Of a stretch of 37,486 nucleotides of DNA, positions 1 to 8,020 are shown in pieces (within the stretch, counting starts at the first letter, position 1; each line of letters begins with the position of its first letter). Origin of the DNA: Lachnospiraceae bacterium (lineage in GTDB: Bacteria > Bacillota > Clostridia > Lachnospirales > Lachnospiraceae); NCBI GenBank assembly GCA_910574715.1, contig CAJTCH010000026.1:30644-68129 (forward strand), in the 5' to 3' direction. Below the pieces are notes generated by a model. The model was given only the letters and a program-made list of their open reading frames with translations, searched no databases and was not told the DNA's origin. The position numbers and the translations under genes are program-made.

Positions 1-80
1 GAAATAACAATGAATAAATATTGCTTTTTTATTGTAGTCGGTGCATAATAATTCTATCACTAAAGAATGGATGGATTACT

Positions 81-575
81 ATGCGAAGGAAAACAATTGA
101 TACTATCCCAGTTTTATCTGATGCCATGAAAAGCATCTTATCTGCTTTTTCAAAAAGCCGCTCCCTTCCGTCTGGACTGGTCAAAAGAGCCGGCATTGTC
201 CTGCTTGCGTCACAGGGGGAACTCAACCAGAATATTGCATCACAGGTCGGACTTCATTATAATAATGTTGCCACCTGGCGCAGCCGATTCCTCGCGGCGC
301 TCCCCGCCTTGCGGAAGATTGAAATGGACGATCCGGAAAAGCTCGAAGATGAGATACGGGCAGTCCTGTCCGATAAAAAGCGTCCCGGTGCCCCGTCTGT
401 TTTTACGCCGGATCAGATTATGCGGATCATCGACCTTGCATGCAGTAACCCAAATGATTTTGGGTACGAAGTAAGCCAGTGGAGCCTTCCGCTGTTAGTG
501 GCAGAAATTAAAAAGCAGGGGATCGCTGAACAGATTTCTGAGAAATCTGTCAGCCGTTTTTTAAAAATGAGGTAG
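81..575 (+). CDS. IS630-family transposase, N-terminal (DNA-binding) frame
   Basis: This frame encodes the helix-turn-helix half of an IS630-type transposase. The segment with LASQGELNQNIASQVGL and VATWRSRFL (about residues 40-75) has the look of the HTH that binds the inverted repeats. The ATG at 81 is chosen because the protein then begins just before the conserved part; upstream codons in the frame look like IS end sequence. It has no catalytic acid residues; these lie in the -1 frame that continues at about 563. It ends nine bases after the slippery site, so the full transposase probably arises by frameshifting. Family known; frameshift inferred. Confidence 0.75.
   Translation: MRRKTIDTIPVLSDAMKSILSAFSKSRSLPSGLVKRAGIVLLASQGELNQNIASQVGLHYNNVATWRSRFLAALPALRKIEMDDPEKLEDEIRAVLSDKKRPGAPSVFTPDQIMRIIDLACSNPNDFGYEVSQWSLPLLVAEIKKQGIAEQISEKSVSRFLKMR
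560..566 (+). other. Probable programmed -1 frameshift site (T TTA AAA)
   Basis: In the upstream frame the codons read TTA AAA preceded by T, a canonical X XXY YYZ heptamer. The upstream frame stops at 573-575, while the -1 frame is open through the site and continues as the DDE domain to 1330. Several IS630 elements are known to use frameshifting. The same pattern could also come from a single-base mutation, but the exact heptamer favours programming. Confidence 0.6.
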
Positions 576-1330
576 ATTTACATCCCCACAAAATCCGTTA
601 TTGGCTCCATTCTTCTGAAAAGACGGAATCCCCGGAATCTTTTGCGTGTAAAGTAAACGAAATCTGCGGCCTGTACCAGAGCGCCCCGGAACAAAACCGG
701 GAAGGTGCACACGTTGTTTCCACGGATGAAATGACGGGGGTACAGGCGTTGGAACATAAATATCCTAATAAGCTCCCATTACCCGGCCAGTGCGCCAAAA
801 TGGAGTTTGAGTATATCCGCCATGGCACGACCAGTCTCATCGGGTTCTTTGATGTTGCAACGGGCCGTATGGAAATGCCATATCTAAACTCCACACGCAC
901 AGAAGAGGATTTTGTGGAAGCTGTAAAAGCATTGACAGAAACAGACCCGCAGGCTCCATGGACATTTATATGTGATGGCCTGAACACCCATAAGTCGGAA
1001 GCCCTTGTCCGCTTTGTGGCAGAGGCCTGTGTCCCTGGTGTGGAACTGGGCAAAAAAGGAAAGACAGGGATCCTCAAAAGTATGAAAAGCCGGGCAGATT
1101 TCCTGCATGACCCTTCCCACCGGATCCGCTTTGTGTATACTCCGAAACACAGTTCCTGGATGAACCAGATTGAGATATGGTTTGGCATCATTAACCGAAA
1201 GCTGCTGAAGCGGAAAAGCTATCTGTCAATAGAAGAACTGGAAGCAAGCATCTTGCGCTTTATTGAACAGTACAATCTTACAGCACACCCATTTAAGTGG
1301 ACATATGCTGGGATACCATTAGCAATTTAA
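563..1330 (+). CDS. IS630-family transposase, DDE catalytic frame
   Basis: This is the catalytic half of the transposase, read in the -1 frame. The three acidic residues of the DDE triad are visible: VVSTDEM (near 722), FICDGLNTHK (near 970) and the typical IS630 signature HSSWMNQIEIWF (near 1152). The frame is open from the slippery heptamer to TAA at 1330, with no internal stop. On its own it would need an internal start such as the ATG at 731, which lies after the first Asp, so an isolated product would be inactive. Fusion with the upstream frame gives about 417 residues, a reasonable size for the family. Confidence 0.75.
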   Translation, partial: KNEVDLHPHKIRYWLHSSEKTESPESFACKVNEICGLYQSAPEQNREGAHVVSTDEMTGVQALEHKYPNKLPLPGQCAKMEFEYIRHGTTSLIGFFDVATGRMEMPYLNSTRTEEDFVEAVKALTETDPQAPWTFICDGLNTHKSEALVRFVAEACVPGVELGKKGKTGILKSMKSRADFLHDPSHRIRFVYTPKHSSWMNQIEIWFGIINRKLLKRKSYLSIEELEASILRFIEQYNLTAHPFKWTYAGIPLAI

Positions 1331-1337
1331 TCACTGA

Positions 1338-1973
1338 TATTTAAGCAATGATGTACTAGTAAGACCGATTCAGTCAACCACAGAAATTATAGTGACAGTG
1401 GAAACGTATATTGCACTACTTGCGGGGATTTTTCTTGCGGATACTTATTATCAGGAATTTACCAGTGGGCGTATCTCCTGTTATTACCGTTATGGAATAC
1501 GGAAAAAAATTATATCAGTAATACAGAGAAATCTGATTGGCATAAGCTATCTGCTTCTATTAGCAACATTGGCGTACTGGGGATTTATACTTTGGTATCA
1601 TCCAATCCACGTATCTGCCACTCCGGAGTCAGTTCTATATGGGAATGTGATTGCTGCATCCCTGGCAAGCATTATTTTTGTGGGCAGCTTCGGGTTTACG
1701 TTGACAAACCTGACACAAAACATGGGGATTGGCATTGGCGGAACATTAGTTTTATGGCTACTTATGACATCCTCGGTTATGGATCATTTGCCAGATTATT
1801 TTCAACTGTTTTTGCTCCATAGTTCTGAGGCACAGGATGGAATTCTACTCCCATATTATCCGAGCAGAGAACTATATGCAGCAGTTGGCATTGTACTATT
1901 TGGAATCAATGTGTTTTTGATTCGGAGACAACCGAAACAGAGAAAGAAAGGATGGAAAAAGCATGGGAATTGA
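1338..1973 (+). pseudogene. ABC-2-type permease, 5'-truncated by IS630
   Basis: The frame is open from just after the IS630 element and codes for a hydrophobic protein with about five membrane segments, separated by short polar loops, and a Lys/Arg-rich tail (RRQPKQRKKGWKKH). Its stop codon overlaps the ATG of an ABC ATPase (1963), so it was translationally coupled to it. It is therefore the C-terminal part of the permease of that exporter. The only start candidates are internal GTG codons (for example 1392) without a good Shine-Dalgarno, so the product is probably not made or not functional. Family assignment rests on context and hydrophobicity. Confidence 0.6.
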
Positions 1974-1996
1974 AATTAAAAATCTGGTTATGGAAT
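1963..1996 (+). pseudogene. ABC transporter ATPase, first 11 codons (5' piece, split by IS4)
   Basis: The ATG overlaps the end of the permease gene. The encoded start MGIEIKNLVME is the normal first beta strand of an ABC ATPase. The next base is the edge of an IS4-family element, after which the frame reaches a stop at 2011-2013. Removing 1997-3744 and one copy of the 10-bp duplication joins this piece in frame to the large remainder beginning at 3754, giving a 296-residue ATPase with no lost residue. Confidence 0.85.
1987..1996. repeat. Target site duplication, left copy (GTTATGGAAT)
   Basis: This exact 10-bp direct repeat is also found at 3745-3754 on the other side of the IS4 element. The length fits the 10-12 bp duplications known for IS4-family insertions. 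Confidence 0.9.
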
Positions 1997-3744
1997 CAAT
2001 GTTAACAACTTAGTAGTGGTATGGTATCAGTAGCGAAAATACAGCATTAAATTAACCGGAATATAACAAATAGTATATTTGATGAAAGAAAAAAGGGCAG
2101 ACTTCCCCCTTGGTGCTGTAAGCAAATTTTAAAAATATTTCTCTGACGTCATGTATCATAGAAATGTAGGACATCACCACCTTTCAGAAATGATAGTTAG
2201 TGTGTTGCCTTGTTATTGTAATGATGCTTTACCTTTCTGGGAATGTCTCGTGGATTTGACTCCCCACAACCTTTTTTATCCCGTACCCGATGTGATATGG
2301 CAAAGCGAAATATGCCCTGAATCACGGTGAATTTTTCGGTAAGCGTCTCAGAATCCATATATTCCGGCAGGTGACGGCTCAGGCATCCAACGAGTTCATT
2401 CATATTTGTCATGTATCTGTGCTTATTGTTTTTCTGGTTAATGGTATGGTCGATGATTCCGTCCGTTTCCCTCTTGATTGCAAGGGTGAGGTTCGCGAGC
2501 AGTATGGATATCCAGAATTCCTGAAGGACCGAGTTCTCGGAATAACCACGAAAGTTCGTAAGTCCTATTTTTTCCTTGATCAGCTTGTAATCTTCTTCCA
2601 CCGGCCATCTAAGAAAGTAGCACTGACGGAACAGATCTTTAACTAGGCCAAAGTCATTTGTGATCAGTGTTTCCAGTGTCCCGCTTGGAAGATAGAACTT
2701 TAGGACGCGGACTTTCCTGTCATCCAAAACGAGAATGTGGTCGGTAGTCCCATACTGGTCTGTCGGTGCGGGAATTGCATCGATTGTATTGTTAAACTTA
2801 GATCTGAGCCGGAAGAGATACCCGGCATGGATCGTGTCTTCGATATAAGCGATCAATTCTTTTGAAGCATATCCCCTGTCGAAGACGAACATGGTGTATA
2901 ATAAGCTTGCCCGTGCTTTGTTTTTGATATTGTCCATATGTCTCATGGCAAGTGTACGCTCATCCAGATGGATTGGTTCGAACTGGGCATCAAGGACGCG
3001 GTCATTGAGAACGTCAAAAGCAACACTGGCAATGGCAGTGGGAGAGCTGGCACCTCTCCCTATGCTGCCGTATTTATCAAGGAGGGCTTTCCGGTTGGGC
3101 AGTGGGATTTTAGAGCCGTCAATAGCTATGATCTGCCGTCCCCAGACACCCAAGAACCGTGTATGGAAAGCAAAGGAATCCTGACTGCAGAGGAAATCCA
3201 GTGTACGCTCAAAAGCTTCTTTGAAAATGGAATGATTAATTTTAGAACGCGCTTTGCTGAAAGCCTGCTGTGAGCAGCTGACAGAAGGTGCTCCCGATTT
3301 CAGTTTGAGTTCATGGAAAAAACTATCCAGGGACGCGGAGATTGTCTTTTTAACATTGCTAAGTAAAAGTTTGACTAAGGTCCAGTAAGGAAGTTTTCGG
3401 CAGTTACGGGTAAAAGCACCTTTTTGTCTGCGCGCCCTGTCTAGGGCATTTGGGTCAAGCAAAGTATCGCAGATAATATCGGCAAGAATCTGTGTTAGTT
3501 TCATAAGAAGCAGCTCCTTTCAAAATGTACTATAATCAGGGGCTGCGCCGCAAATCTTGGTTATTTTGTCAAGAATAAATGTGCCGAAAATTCAAAAAAA
3601 TTTTTGTGCAATATTTTGCACTTGTTCATTAGGAGGAGCTACAAAGAAGACACAGAAAAATCCTGTGCCGATGAAAAGATGATATAAATTTTAGAATGAC
3701 AAACACTATATATTGTGGTTGCTTTGATTAAGTTGTTAACATTG
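1997..3744 (-). mobile_element. Complete IS4-family insertion sequence, 1748 bp
   Basis: The element is bounded by perfect 16-bp inverted repeats, CAATGTTAACAACTTA at 1997-2012 and its reverse complement at 3729-3744, and flanked by the 10-bp direct repeat GTTATGGAAT. It carries one intact transposase on the minus strand. The non-coding left part (2013-2196) and right part (3505-3728) hold no further gene; the right part has a small palindrome, GTGCAATATTTTGCAC, at 3606-3621. Perfect ends, an intact gene and an undamaged target duplication suggest a recent insertion. Confidence 0.9.
2197..3504 (-). CDS. IS4-family transposase
   Basis: This 435-residue protein has the DDE transposase layout of the IS4 family. 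The first Asp is in IIAIDGSKIPLPN, the second in FVFDRGYAS, and the Glu lies in the family's YREK signature: YFLRWPVEEDYKLIK fits Y-x2-R-x3-E-x6-K. The N-terminal part up to about residue 110 is the usual DNA-binding region. An AAAGGAG Shine-Dalgarno sits 9-10 bases before the ATG at 3504. It is the only gene of the element and catalyses its cut-and-paste movement. No frameshift or missing motif is visible. Confidence 0.92.
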   Translation of the reverse strand: MKLTQILADIICDTLLDPNALDRARRQKGAFTRNCRKLPYWTLVKLLLSNVKKTISASLDSFFHELKLKSGAPSVSCSQQAFSKARSKINHSIFKEAFERTLDFLCSQDSFAFHTRFLGVWGRQIIAIDGSKIPLPNRKALLDKYGSIGRGASSPTAIASVAFDVLNDRVLDAQFEPIHLDERTLAMRHMDNIKNKARASLLYTMFVFDRGYASKELIAYIEDTIHAGYLFRLRSKFNNTIDAIPAPTDQYGTTDHILVLDDRKVRVLKFYLPSGTLETLITNDFGLVKDLFRQCYFLRWPVEEDYKLIKEKIGLTNFRGYSENSVLQEFWISILLANLTLAIKRETDGIIDHTINQKNNKHRYMTNMNELVGCLSRHLPEYMDSETLTEKFTVIQGIFRFAISHRVRDKKGCGESNPRDIPRKVKHHYNNKATH

Positions 3745-3754
3745 GTTATGGAAT
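3745..3754. repeat. Target site duplication, right copy (GTTATGGAAT)
   Basis: Identical to 1987-1996 and directly adjacent to the right inverted repeat of the IS4 element. Confidence 0.9.
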
Positions 3755-4611
3755 ATAAAAAAGGGATTAAAAGTTTAAATCACATAAATCTGACGATTGA
3801 ACATGGAATTTATGGGTTGTTGGGAGAAAACGGGGCTGGTAAAACAACATTAATGAAAATCCTTGTAACGCTGCTTACTCCCACAAAAGGAGAAGTGAAG
3901 ATAAACGGACTGAAGCTGGAAAAAAAGAATTATGAGGCAATCAAAAAGAGAATTGGCTATCTGCCGCAGGAACTGGGATTATATCCGAATATGACTGTTC
4001 GGGAATCTTTGGAATATGTAGGAATTATGTGCGGAATGGGGAAAAAGACTTATACCAGACAGATTGACTTCTATTTGAAAAGGACGGGATTATTAGAGCA
4101 TCAGCATAAAAAGAATAAGCAGTTATCCGGTGGAATGAAACGTCGGGTTGGTCTGGTGCAGGCATTACTGCATGAACCGAATATTTTGATCGTTGATGAA
4201 CCGACAACCGGGCTGGATCCGGAGGAGCGTATTCGTATTCGTAACCTGCTGGTTGATTTTGCGGCAGATAAGATTGTGCTGTTTTCTACTCATGTAACAG
4301 AGGATTTGGCGGCTACCTGTGAGCAGCTTTGCATTATGAGAAAAGGGAAGATTACCTATAATGGTACGATCAGCAAACTGATCGAAAATGCACAAAACCA
4401 TGTTTTTTGCTGTACTCTTCTCAATGAACAGGAATTTTCCCTGTTTCAGAAAAAATATAAAGTAGCTTCAAAAATTTATAAGGCGAAGGGAATAGAGGTA
4501 CGCTTTGTAAGTGAAGGGATTCCGGGGATTCCTTGCGAATCATGCGAACCGACATTGGAGGATGCCTACATTTACAGTTTGTATGCAAAAGATGATAAAA
4601 GGCATTCTTGA
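3748..4611 (+). CDS. ABC transporter ATP-binding protein, main part separated from its start by IS4
   Basis: This is the ATPase of an ABC-2-type exporter. Visible motifs are Walker A GENGAGKTT, signature LSGGMKRR, Walker B ILIVDEPTTGLD and the switch His in FSTHV. The original start is at 1963; the IS4 element now lies between it and this frame. An in-frame ATG at 3748, inside the duplicated target, could restart translation and would lose only nine residues, but no Shine-Dalgarno precedes it and I see no convincing outward promoter in the IS end. The C-terminal 80 residues are the variable domain seen in such exporters. A ribosome binding site and a four-codon stub of the next gene follow at 4628. 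Confidence 0.85.
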   Translation: MEYKKGIKSLNHINLTIEHGIYGLLGENGAGKTTLMKILVTLLTPTKGEVKINGLKLEKKNYEAIKKRIGYLPQELGLYPNMTVRESLEYVGIMCGMGKKTYTRQIDFYLKRTGLLEHQHKKNKQLSGGMKRRVGLVQALLHEPNILIVDEPTTGLDPEERIRIRNLLVDFAADKIVLFSTHVTEDLAATCEQLCIMRKGKITYNGTISKLIENAQNHVFCCTLLNEQEFSLFQKKYKVASKIYKAKGIEVRFVSEGIPGIPCESCEPTLEDAYIYSLYAKDDKRHS

Positions 4612-4627
4612 GCGAGGGGGCTTCCAT

Positions 4628-4642
4628 ATGAATAAAGTATAA
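4628..4642 (+). pseudogene. Start of a lost downstream gene (MNKV then stop)
   Basis: A good ribosome binding site (GAGGGGG at about 4614-4620) is followed by an ATG and only four codons before TAA. In exporter operons of this type the ATPase is normally followed by another permease gene, so this is probably the 5' scar of a deleted gene. The sequence from 4643 to about 4860 contains only short broken frames with no recognisable product. Confidence 0.4.
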
Positions 4643-4869
4643 AAGTATACGATAAGTTGGAATTGTGCTTGGAAGATATATATGGGTTATTTGAGCGATT
4701 CAAAAATGAATAAAGATAGAGTTTATTGATTTTGGAAAAGGGGCATCTATTGGAAGATACCAATGGATGCCTTTACTCTATTAAGACATAAAGAATCGTA
4801 TTTTTCAGATTTAGAACGATTATTCTTCCAAAAGAGATTGAGTGTCTTATTTTCGCAGTATTTCAAGCA

Positions 4870-5077
4870 TGCGTACCTGCAGAGAGATATCAATGGCTTT
4901 CTATTTTGGTATCGTCCCATATCATTGCTCTTGTGTAGCCGATCCTTCACTTTTTAGATACCGGCTTGGCAGCTTATCTCTTAAAATGGGGAAATCCTGA
5001 AGCATTGGAAAAGGGAGCAATGTCCGGGGCATTTTACAGTAAATCAAAATATGCTCGAATTTATTTTTTGGAATAAT
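4870..5077 (+). pseudogene. DUF4143-type AAA ATPase, degenerate fragment
   Basis: Two short stretches typical of the DUF4143 C-terminal region of ATP-binding proteins remain: YLQRDI near 4877, and, in another frame from about 4949, FLDTGLAAYLLKWGNPEAL followed by KGAMSGAF. Frameshifts and stops separate them, and the Walker motifs are absent, so this is a remnant. The same two stretches occur again at 8430 and 8540 in the fragment beyond the split fic gene. This suggests a duplicated or rearranged locus. DUF4143 proteins have a predicted AAA fold; their role is not established. Confidence 0.6.
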
Positions 5078-5173
5078 TTTCGGAATAATAAAATATCCGC
5101 CTATGCCCCTTATAAAATCGGAGAGGAATAACATTTTATTATAGAATATACTATTAAGGGAGATGCGATCTTT

Positions 5174-5472
5174 ATGTATATAACGGTAAAGCAGGCAGCA
5201 GAAAAGTGGGGGATTTCTGACAGACGGGTGCGTCTACTTTGCTCGGAAGGAAAAATTTCAGGAGCCACACGAGAAGGGCGTAGTTGGATGATTTCAACAA
5301 ATGCGAAAAAAACAGAGGACGGACGTTTTAAAGCAACAGAAAGTTTACTGACAGCTATAGACAGGAAGAAAAGAGGACTGGATACCAGACGTCCTCTGAC
5401 TGAGGGTGAATGGGAACGTTTGACTGAGGAATTCATTATTGAGTATACTTATAATTCCAATGCAATTGAGGG
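5174..5472 (+). pseudogene. Fic family protein, N-terminal fragment
   Basis: The first 100 residues match the start of a Fic AMP-transferase with an N-terminal excisionase-like HTH: ITVKQAAEKWGISDRRVRLL (residues 3-22), then the linker that leads to EYTYNSNAIEG. SNAIEG fits the class II inhibitory motif (S/T)xxxE(G/N), which in this family blocks ATP binding. The homology ends right after that motif near 5472; the frame then runs into unrelated sequence and stops at 5497. The catalytic end of the same gene is found at 8021-8233. An AGGGAG ribosome binding site precedes the ATG. A product would be a DNA-binding stub without catalytic activity. Confidence 0.75.
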
Positions 5473-5497
5473 AAGGGGGCGTTGTAATATTGGTTGA

Positions 5498-5550
5498 CAG
5501 GTTTCGGTCGGGTTTAATGTGAACCGGGCGCCATGGGAGGGTTAAACCTG
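5498..5550. other. Potential stem-loop in the 5473-5828 non-coding stretch
   Basis: CAGGTTT at 5498-5504 pairs perfectly with AAACCTG at 5544-5550, enclosing a GC-rich loop. It lies in the 350-base stretch between the fic fragment and the symE-like gene, where no coding frame is recognisable. SymE-type genes are known to be controlled by RNA in enterobacteria, but nothing here shows that this structure has such a role. Confidence 0.25.
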
Positions 5551-5828
5551 TGTTTCTGTACCATGGGAACAAATGAGATTTATTTACGGAAAGCCGGGGA
5601 ACTTACAGCGCCCATATTGTTGTGATGATTTTGAAGTTTTTGTGTAGCGGAGTTTTTGATTTTTATAGATGGCATATCGTTTCATTCGGAAACAAATAGT
5701 TCTGTTTTACAGGGAGAGGCACGGGCTGTTGCGCCTGGAGCGGTTTCTGTAAAATCCCAGGGTTAGTTCAGTGACAGAGAAACAATGGACAGTCCGGTCT
5801 GCGGGCCGGTAGAAAGGACGGGATATAG

Positions 5829-5999
5829 ATGAAGAAGGATGTTCGGAAGATTAAGGTGTATGAGCAGAGCGGGCGTAATTATAAGCCGACGCCTACGATC
5901 ATGTTGAAGGGGCTGTGGCTGGAAGAGCTGGGGTTCGGGGTGGGGAGAGTACCGGGAGGCCCTGCGGATTCGGGAGTATCTGCATCTGGAGGGGTATGA
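5829..5999 (+). pseudogene. SymE-like toxin, C-terminally truncated
   Basis: The ATG at 5829 follows an AAAGGA ribosome binding site. The first 38 residues match the SymE family: RKIKVYEQSGRNYKPTPTI, then LKGLWLEELGF. This is the AbrB-like fold segment of an endoribonuclease/DNA-condensing toxin known from the SOS-induced SymE-SymR system of E. coli. The family normally continues for another 20-40 residues. Here the match stops at about 5946, where the sequence joins a recombinase tail in another frame, and the symE frame ends at 5999. It is probably inactive. No antitoxin gene is visible. Confidence 0.6.
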
Positions 6000-6114
6000 C
6001 AAGCGGGTGATGGCTTCTTTGATTGAGAGCGCGAAGGTGATGGGGGAGGACAGACTGGAAGTGGTCTGGAAATTTGGGGATTTTTATGAAAAGATTTTAG
6101 GCGAAATGCGGTGA
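5950..6114 (+). pseudogene. Serine recombinase-like C-terminal tail
   Basis: This open frame runs from the junction with the symE-like fragment to TGA at 6114. Its pattern (EALRIREYLHLEGYDKRV, then a segment containing DRLEVVWKFGDF) resembles the extreme C-terminus of recombinases of the resolvase/large-serine type, where a polar helix is followed by a strand with W-K-F-x-D. The catalytic and zinc-ribbon domains are absent. There is no start codon with a ribosome binding site. Assignment by pattern only. Confidence 0.4.
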
Positions 6115-6132
6115 GGATATGGTATAATTAGG

Positions 6133-6741
6133 GTGCCTGCCGGGATTAATTTCAGCGGGGGGATCCGGGATATGAGGAAGAAGGAGTTTTTGGAAGCTCT
6201 GCCGATTATGGTTTTTGCGATCCATGGGAACCATGAACGGAGGCCGGAGGCTATTGAAGGATATCAGGAGAAGGTGTGGCATGGCGGCGTGGTGTATTGG
6301 GAAGAAGAGTATCCGAGTCTGTTGTTTGCGAAGGACGGGGAAGTGTTTGACCTGGACGGGAAGCAGGCCATTGTCATTGGCGGGACTTATAGTATTGATA
6401 AGTTGGTCCGGCTTATGTATGGGTATGGGTGGTGGCCGGATGAGCAGCCTTTGGAGGAGGTTAAGAGGTATGTGGAGCACCGGCTGGATGGGCTGTGGTG
6501 GAAGGTGGATGTGGTGTTGAGCCATACGGTGCCGCTGAAATATGAGCCGGTGGAGATGTTTATGGCCGGGGTGGACCAGAGTAAGGTGGATAAGTTTACG
6601 GAGGAATGGCTGGACGGGATTGAGGATAGGCTGGATTATGGGAAGTGGTATTGTGGGCATTATCATACGGAGAAGAAGATAGATAAGTTGGAGATCATGT
6701 TTGAGAATTTTGATATTTTTTGTGGTAAAATAAGTATATAA
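6133..6741 (+). pseudogene. Calcineurin-like metallophosphoesterase, N-terminally truncated
   Basis: The protein carries the later metallophosphoesterase motifs: GNHE (residues about 32-35), SH in VVLSHTVP and GHYH near the C-terminus, which bind the two metals. The first motifs (DxH and GDxx) are missing. The frame begins at what would be the GD-A-G-I-N segment, where an ordinary GGTGATGCC seems to have become GGTGCCTGCC. About 40 residues are therefore lost and the metal site cannot be complete. The frame joins upstream to the recombinase tail within about 20 bases. The GTG at 6133 is only a formal start. It is a relic with an otherwise undamaged frame. Confidence 0.75.
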
Positions 6742-6755
6742 GGGAGAATCATTTT

Positions 6756-7970
6756 ATGAAATGTTGTGTCTGTGGAATAGAAATAGACGAAGAAAATAGG
6801 AGTGAAGAACATATTATTCATAACGCTATTGGAGGTGTTTTAAAATCCGACAGTATTTATTGCAAAGAATGTAATAGTAAATATGGTTCAGATGCGGATA
6901 AGGCATTTATTGAAATTTTTGCACCAATAATTGACGGTTTATATATGAACTTTGATCGTAAAGCAGGTAAGACATCATATGAAGGGATTATGTGTGATAA
7001 AGAGGGAAATCTTTATAAAACACGGTTTAAAAATGGGAAAGTTATATCAATGTTTGATAAAGATGGCAAATATAAGAAATGGGAATTTGAGAAATATCAA
7101 AAAGTATCATTTAATTTTAATTTAGATAATGAATTATACAAGAAGGGAATGGCAAAAATAGCATTTAATTTTGCTGTTCATTCAGGTGTTGAGGTAAATA
7201 AATTGAATAGGGTGTTTGATAGTGAAAATAAAGAATTAATAAATAAGCCTATCATAATTCCCTTTGTACCTATGACATTATTTGATTCAATTATAGAGTC
7301 ACAAGATACTTATGAATTATTTCATGTATTAAGATTATTTAATTGTGGAAACTTTCTTTATGCATATATTGAACTTTTTAGTACGTTTCAAGTATATGTA
7401 CTCCTGTCAGATGATTATTCTGGTGAATTATATAAAGAATACTGCCAAGTAATTAATAAGAATGATAATGAGGAACGTAAAAATGAAATAATGGATAGTT
7501 TAAAAATTTTGGATTATAAGGATGCAGATATTATTACAACTCAATATCAAATAGATATAAAAAAAGTAGTTAGTGATTTAAAAGAATATCATGGATATAA
7601 CGGAGAAAATATAAATGTTGTATTTGAACAAATTCAAAAAATAGCATATGAAAAAATTCGTAAAAAAAGTTACGAAAGAAATTATTTGGAAATGCTTGAT
7701 GAGAAATATGTAAAAGTAAATTTTATAAATATATTTAATCAAATAAGTGATGAAGAAAAGTTAAGGTTTTATTCCGAGTTTCAATATTATACATGCTATG
7801 AGGAAGATACTATTAATATAGAAAAATATAAGCTACTTTTATATTTGGATAATCAGCAATACCTATATCCCGATTTGCTTGCAGGAGTTATGTCTGTTAA
7901 TCCATCTGTGTTTAAGAGTTATTGTCATTTTAAGTTTTATATGTTGATGGGTCATTTGAAAAAAGCATAG
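6756..7970 (+). CDS. HNH endonuclease-like zinc protein, 404 aa
   Basis: The N-terminus has the pattern of an HNH_5-type nuclease: CCVC at 3-6, EEHIIHNAIGG at 17-27 and CKECN at 36-40. Two CxxC pairs would bind a structural zinc, and His19 together with the following Asn would form the catalytic site. The remaining 360 residues are rich in Lys, Asn, Tyr and Ile and match no domain I can name; they could sense or bind a partner. The gene is markedly more AT-rich than the truncated phosphoesterase just before it, which points to separate transfer. A GGGAGA ribosome binding site lies nine bases before the ATG. Stand-alone HNH proteins with long unknown tails are often defence genes; here that is inference. 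Confidence 0.65.
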   Translation: MKCCVCGIEIDEENRSEEHIIHNAIGGVLKSDSIYCKECNSKYGSDADKAFIEIFAPIIDGLYMNFDRKAGKTSYEGIMCDKEGNLYKTRFKNGKVISMFDKDGKYKKWEFEKYQKVSFNFNLDNELYKKGMAKIAFNFAVHSGVEVNKLNRVFDSENKELINKPIIIPFVPMTLFDSIIESQDTYELFHVLRLFNCGNFLYAYIELFSTFQVYVLLSDDYSGELYKEYCQVINKNDNEERKNEIMDSLKILDYKDADIITTQYQIDIKKVVSDLKEYHGYNGENINVVFEQIQKIAYEKIRKKSYERNYLEMLDEKYVKVNFINIFNQISDEEKLRFYSEFQYYTCYEEDTINIEKYKLLLYLDNQQYLYPDLLAGVMSVNPSVFKSYCHFKFYMLMGHLKKA

Positions 7971-8020
7971 TGTTTCATAAAAAATATTCAAAAATCTTTG
8001 TCCTATACTTGACATAAGCT

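Larger units (their letters stand above)
20..1349 (+). mobile_element. IS630-family insertion sequence (ends approximate)
   Basis: The two overlapping transposase frames at 81-575 and 563-1330 belong to the IS630/Tc1-mariner group. Short imperfect inverted repeats (ATTGCTT...TAT at 20-32 and its complement at 1337-1349) bracket them and may be the ends, but I could not fix the boundaries or the TA target duplication. An open frame for a permease fragment starts directly after the element. This suggests that the insertion removed or displaced the 5' part of that gene. Confidence 0.55.

Noticed and set aside
598..1191. Long open frame on the minus strand across the IS630 transposase
   Set aside because: It is antisense to the DDE catalytic frame, has no ribosome binding site and no recognisable motif.
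3684..3714. Outward promoter at the right end of the IS4 element that could drive the ABC ATPase
   Set aside because: TATATT-like -10 boxes exist, but no acceptable -35 lies 16-18 bases upstream.
6097..6666. 189-codon minus-strand open frame over the phosphoesterase fragment
   Set aside because: Its His/Pro/Leu-rich composition is the usual shadow of a GC-biased coding strand; the plus strand carries clear metallophosphoesterase motifs.
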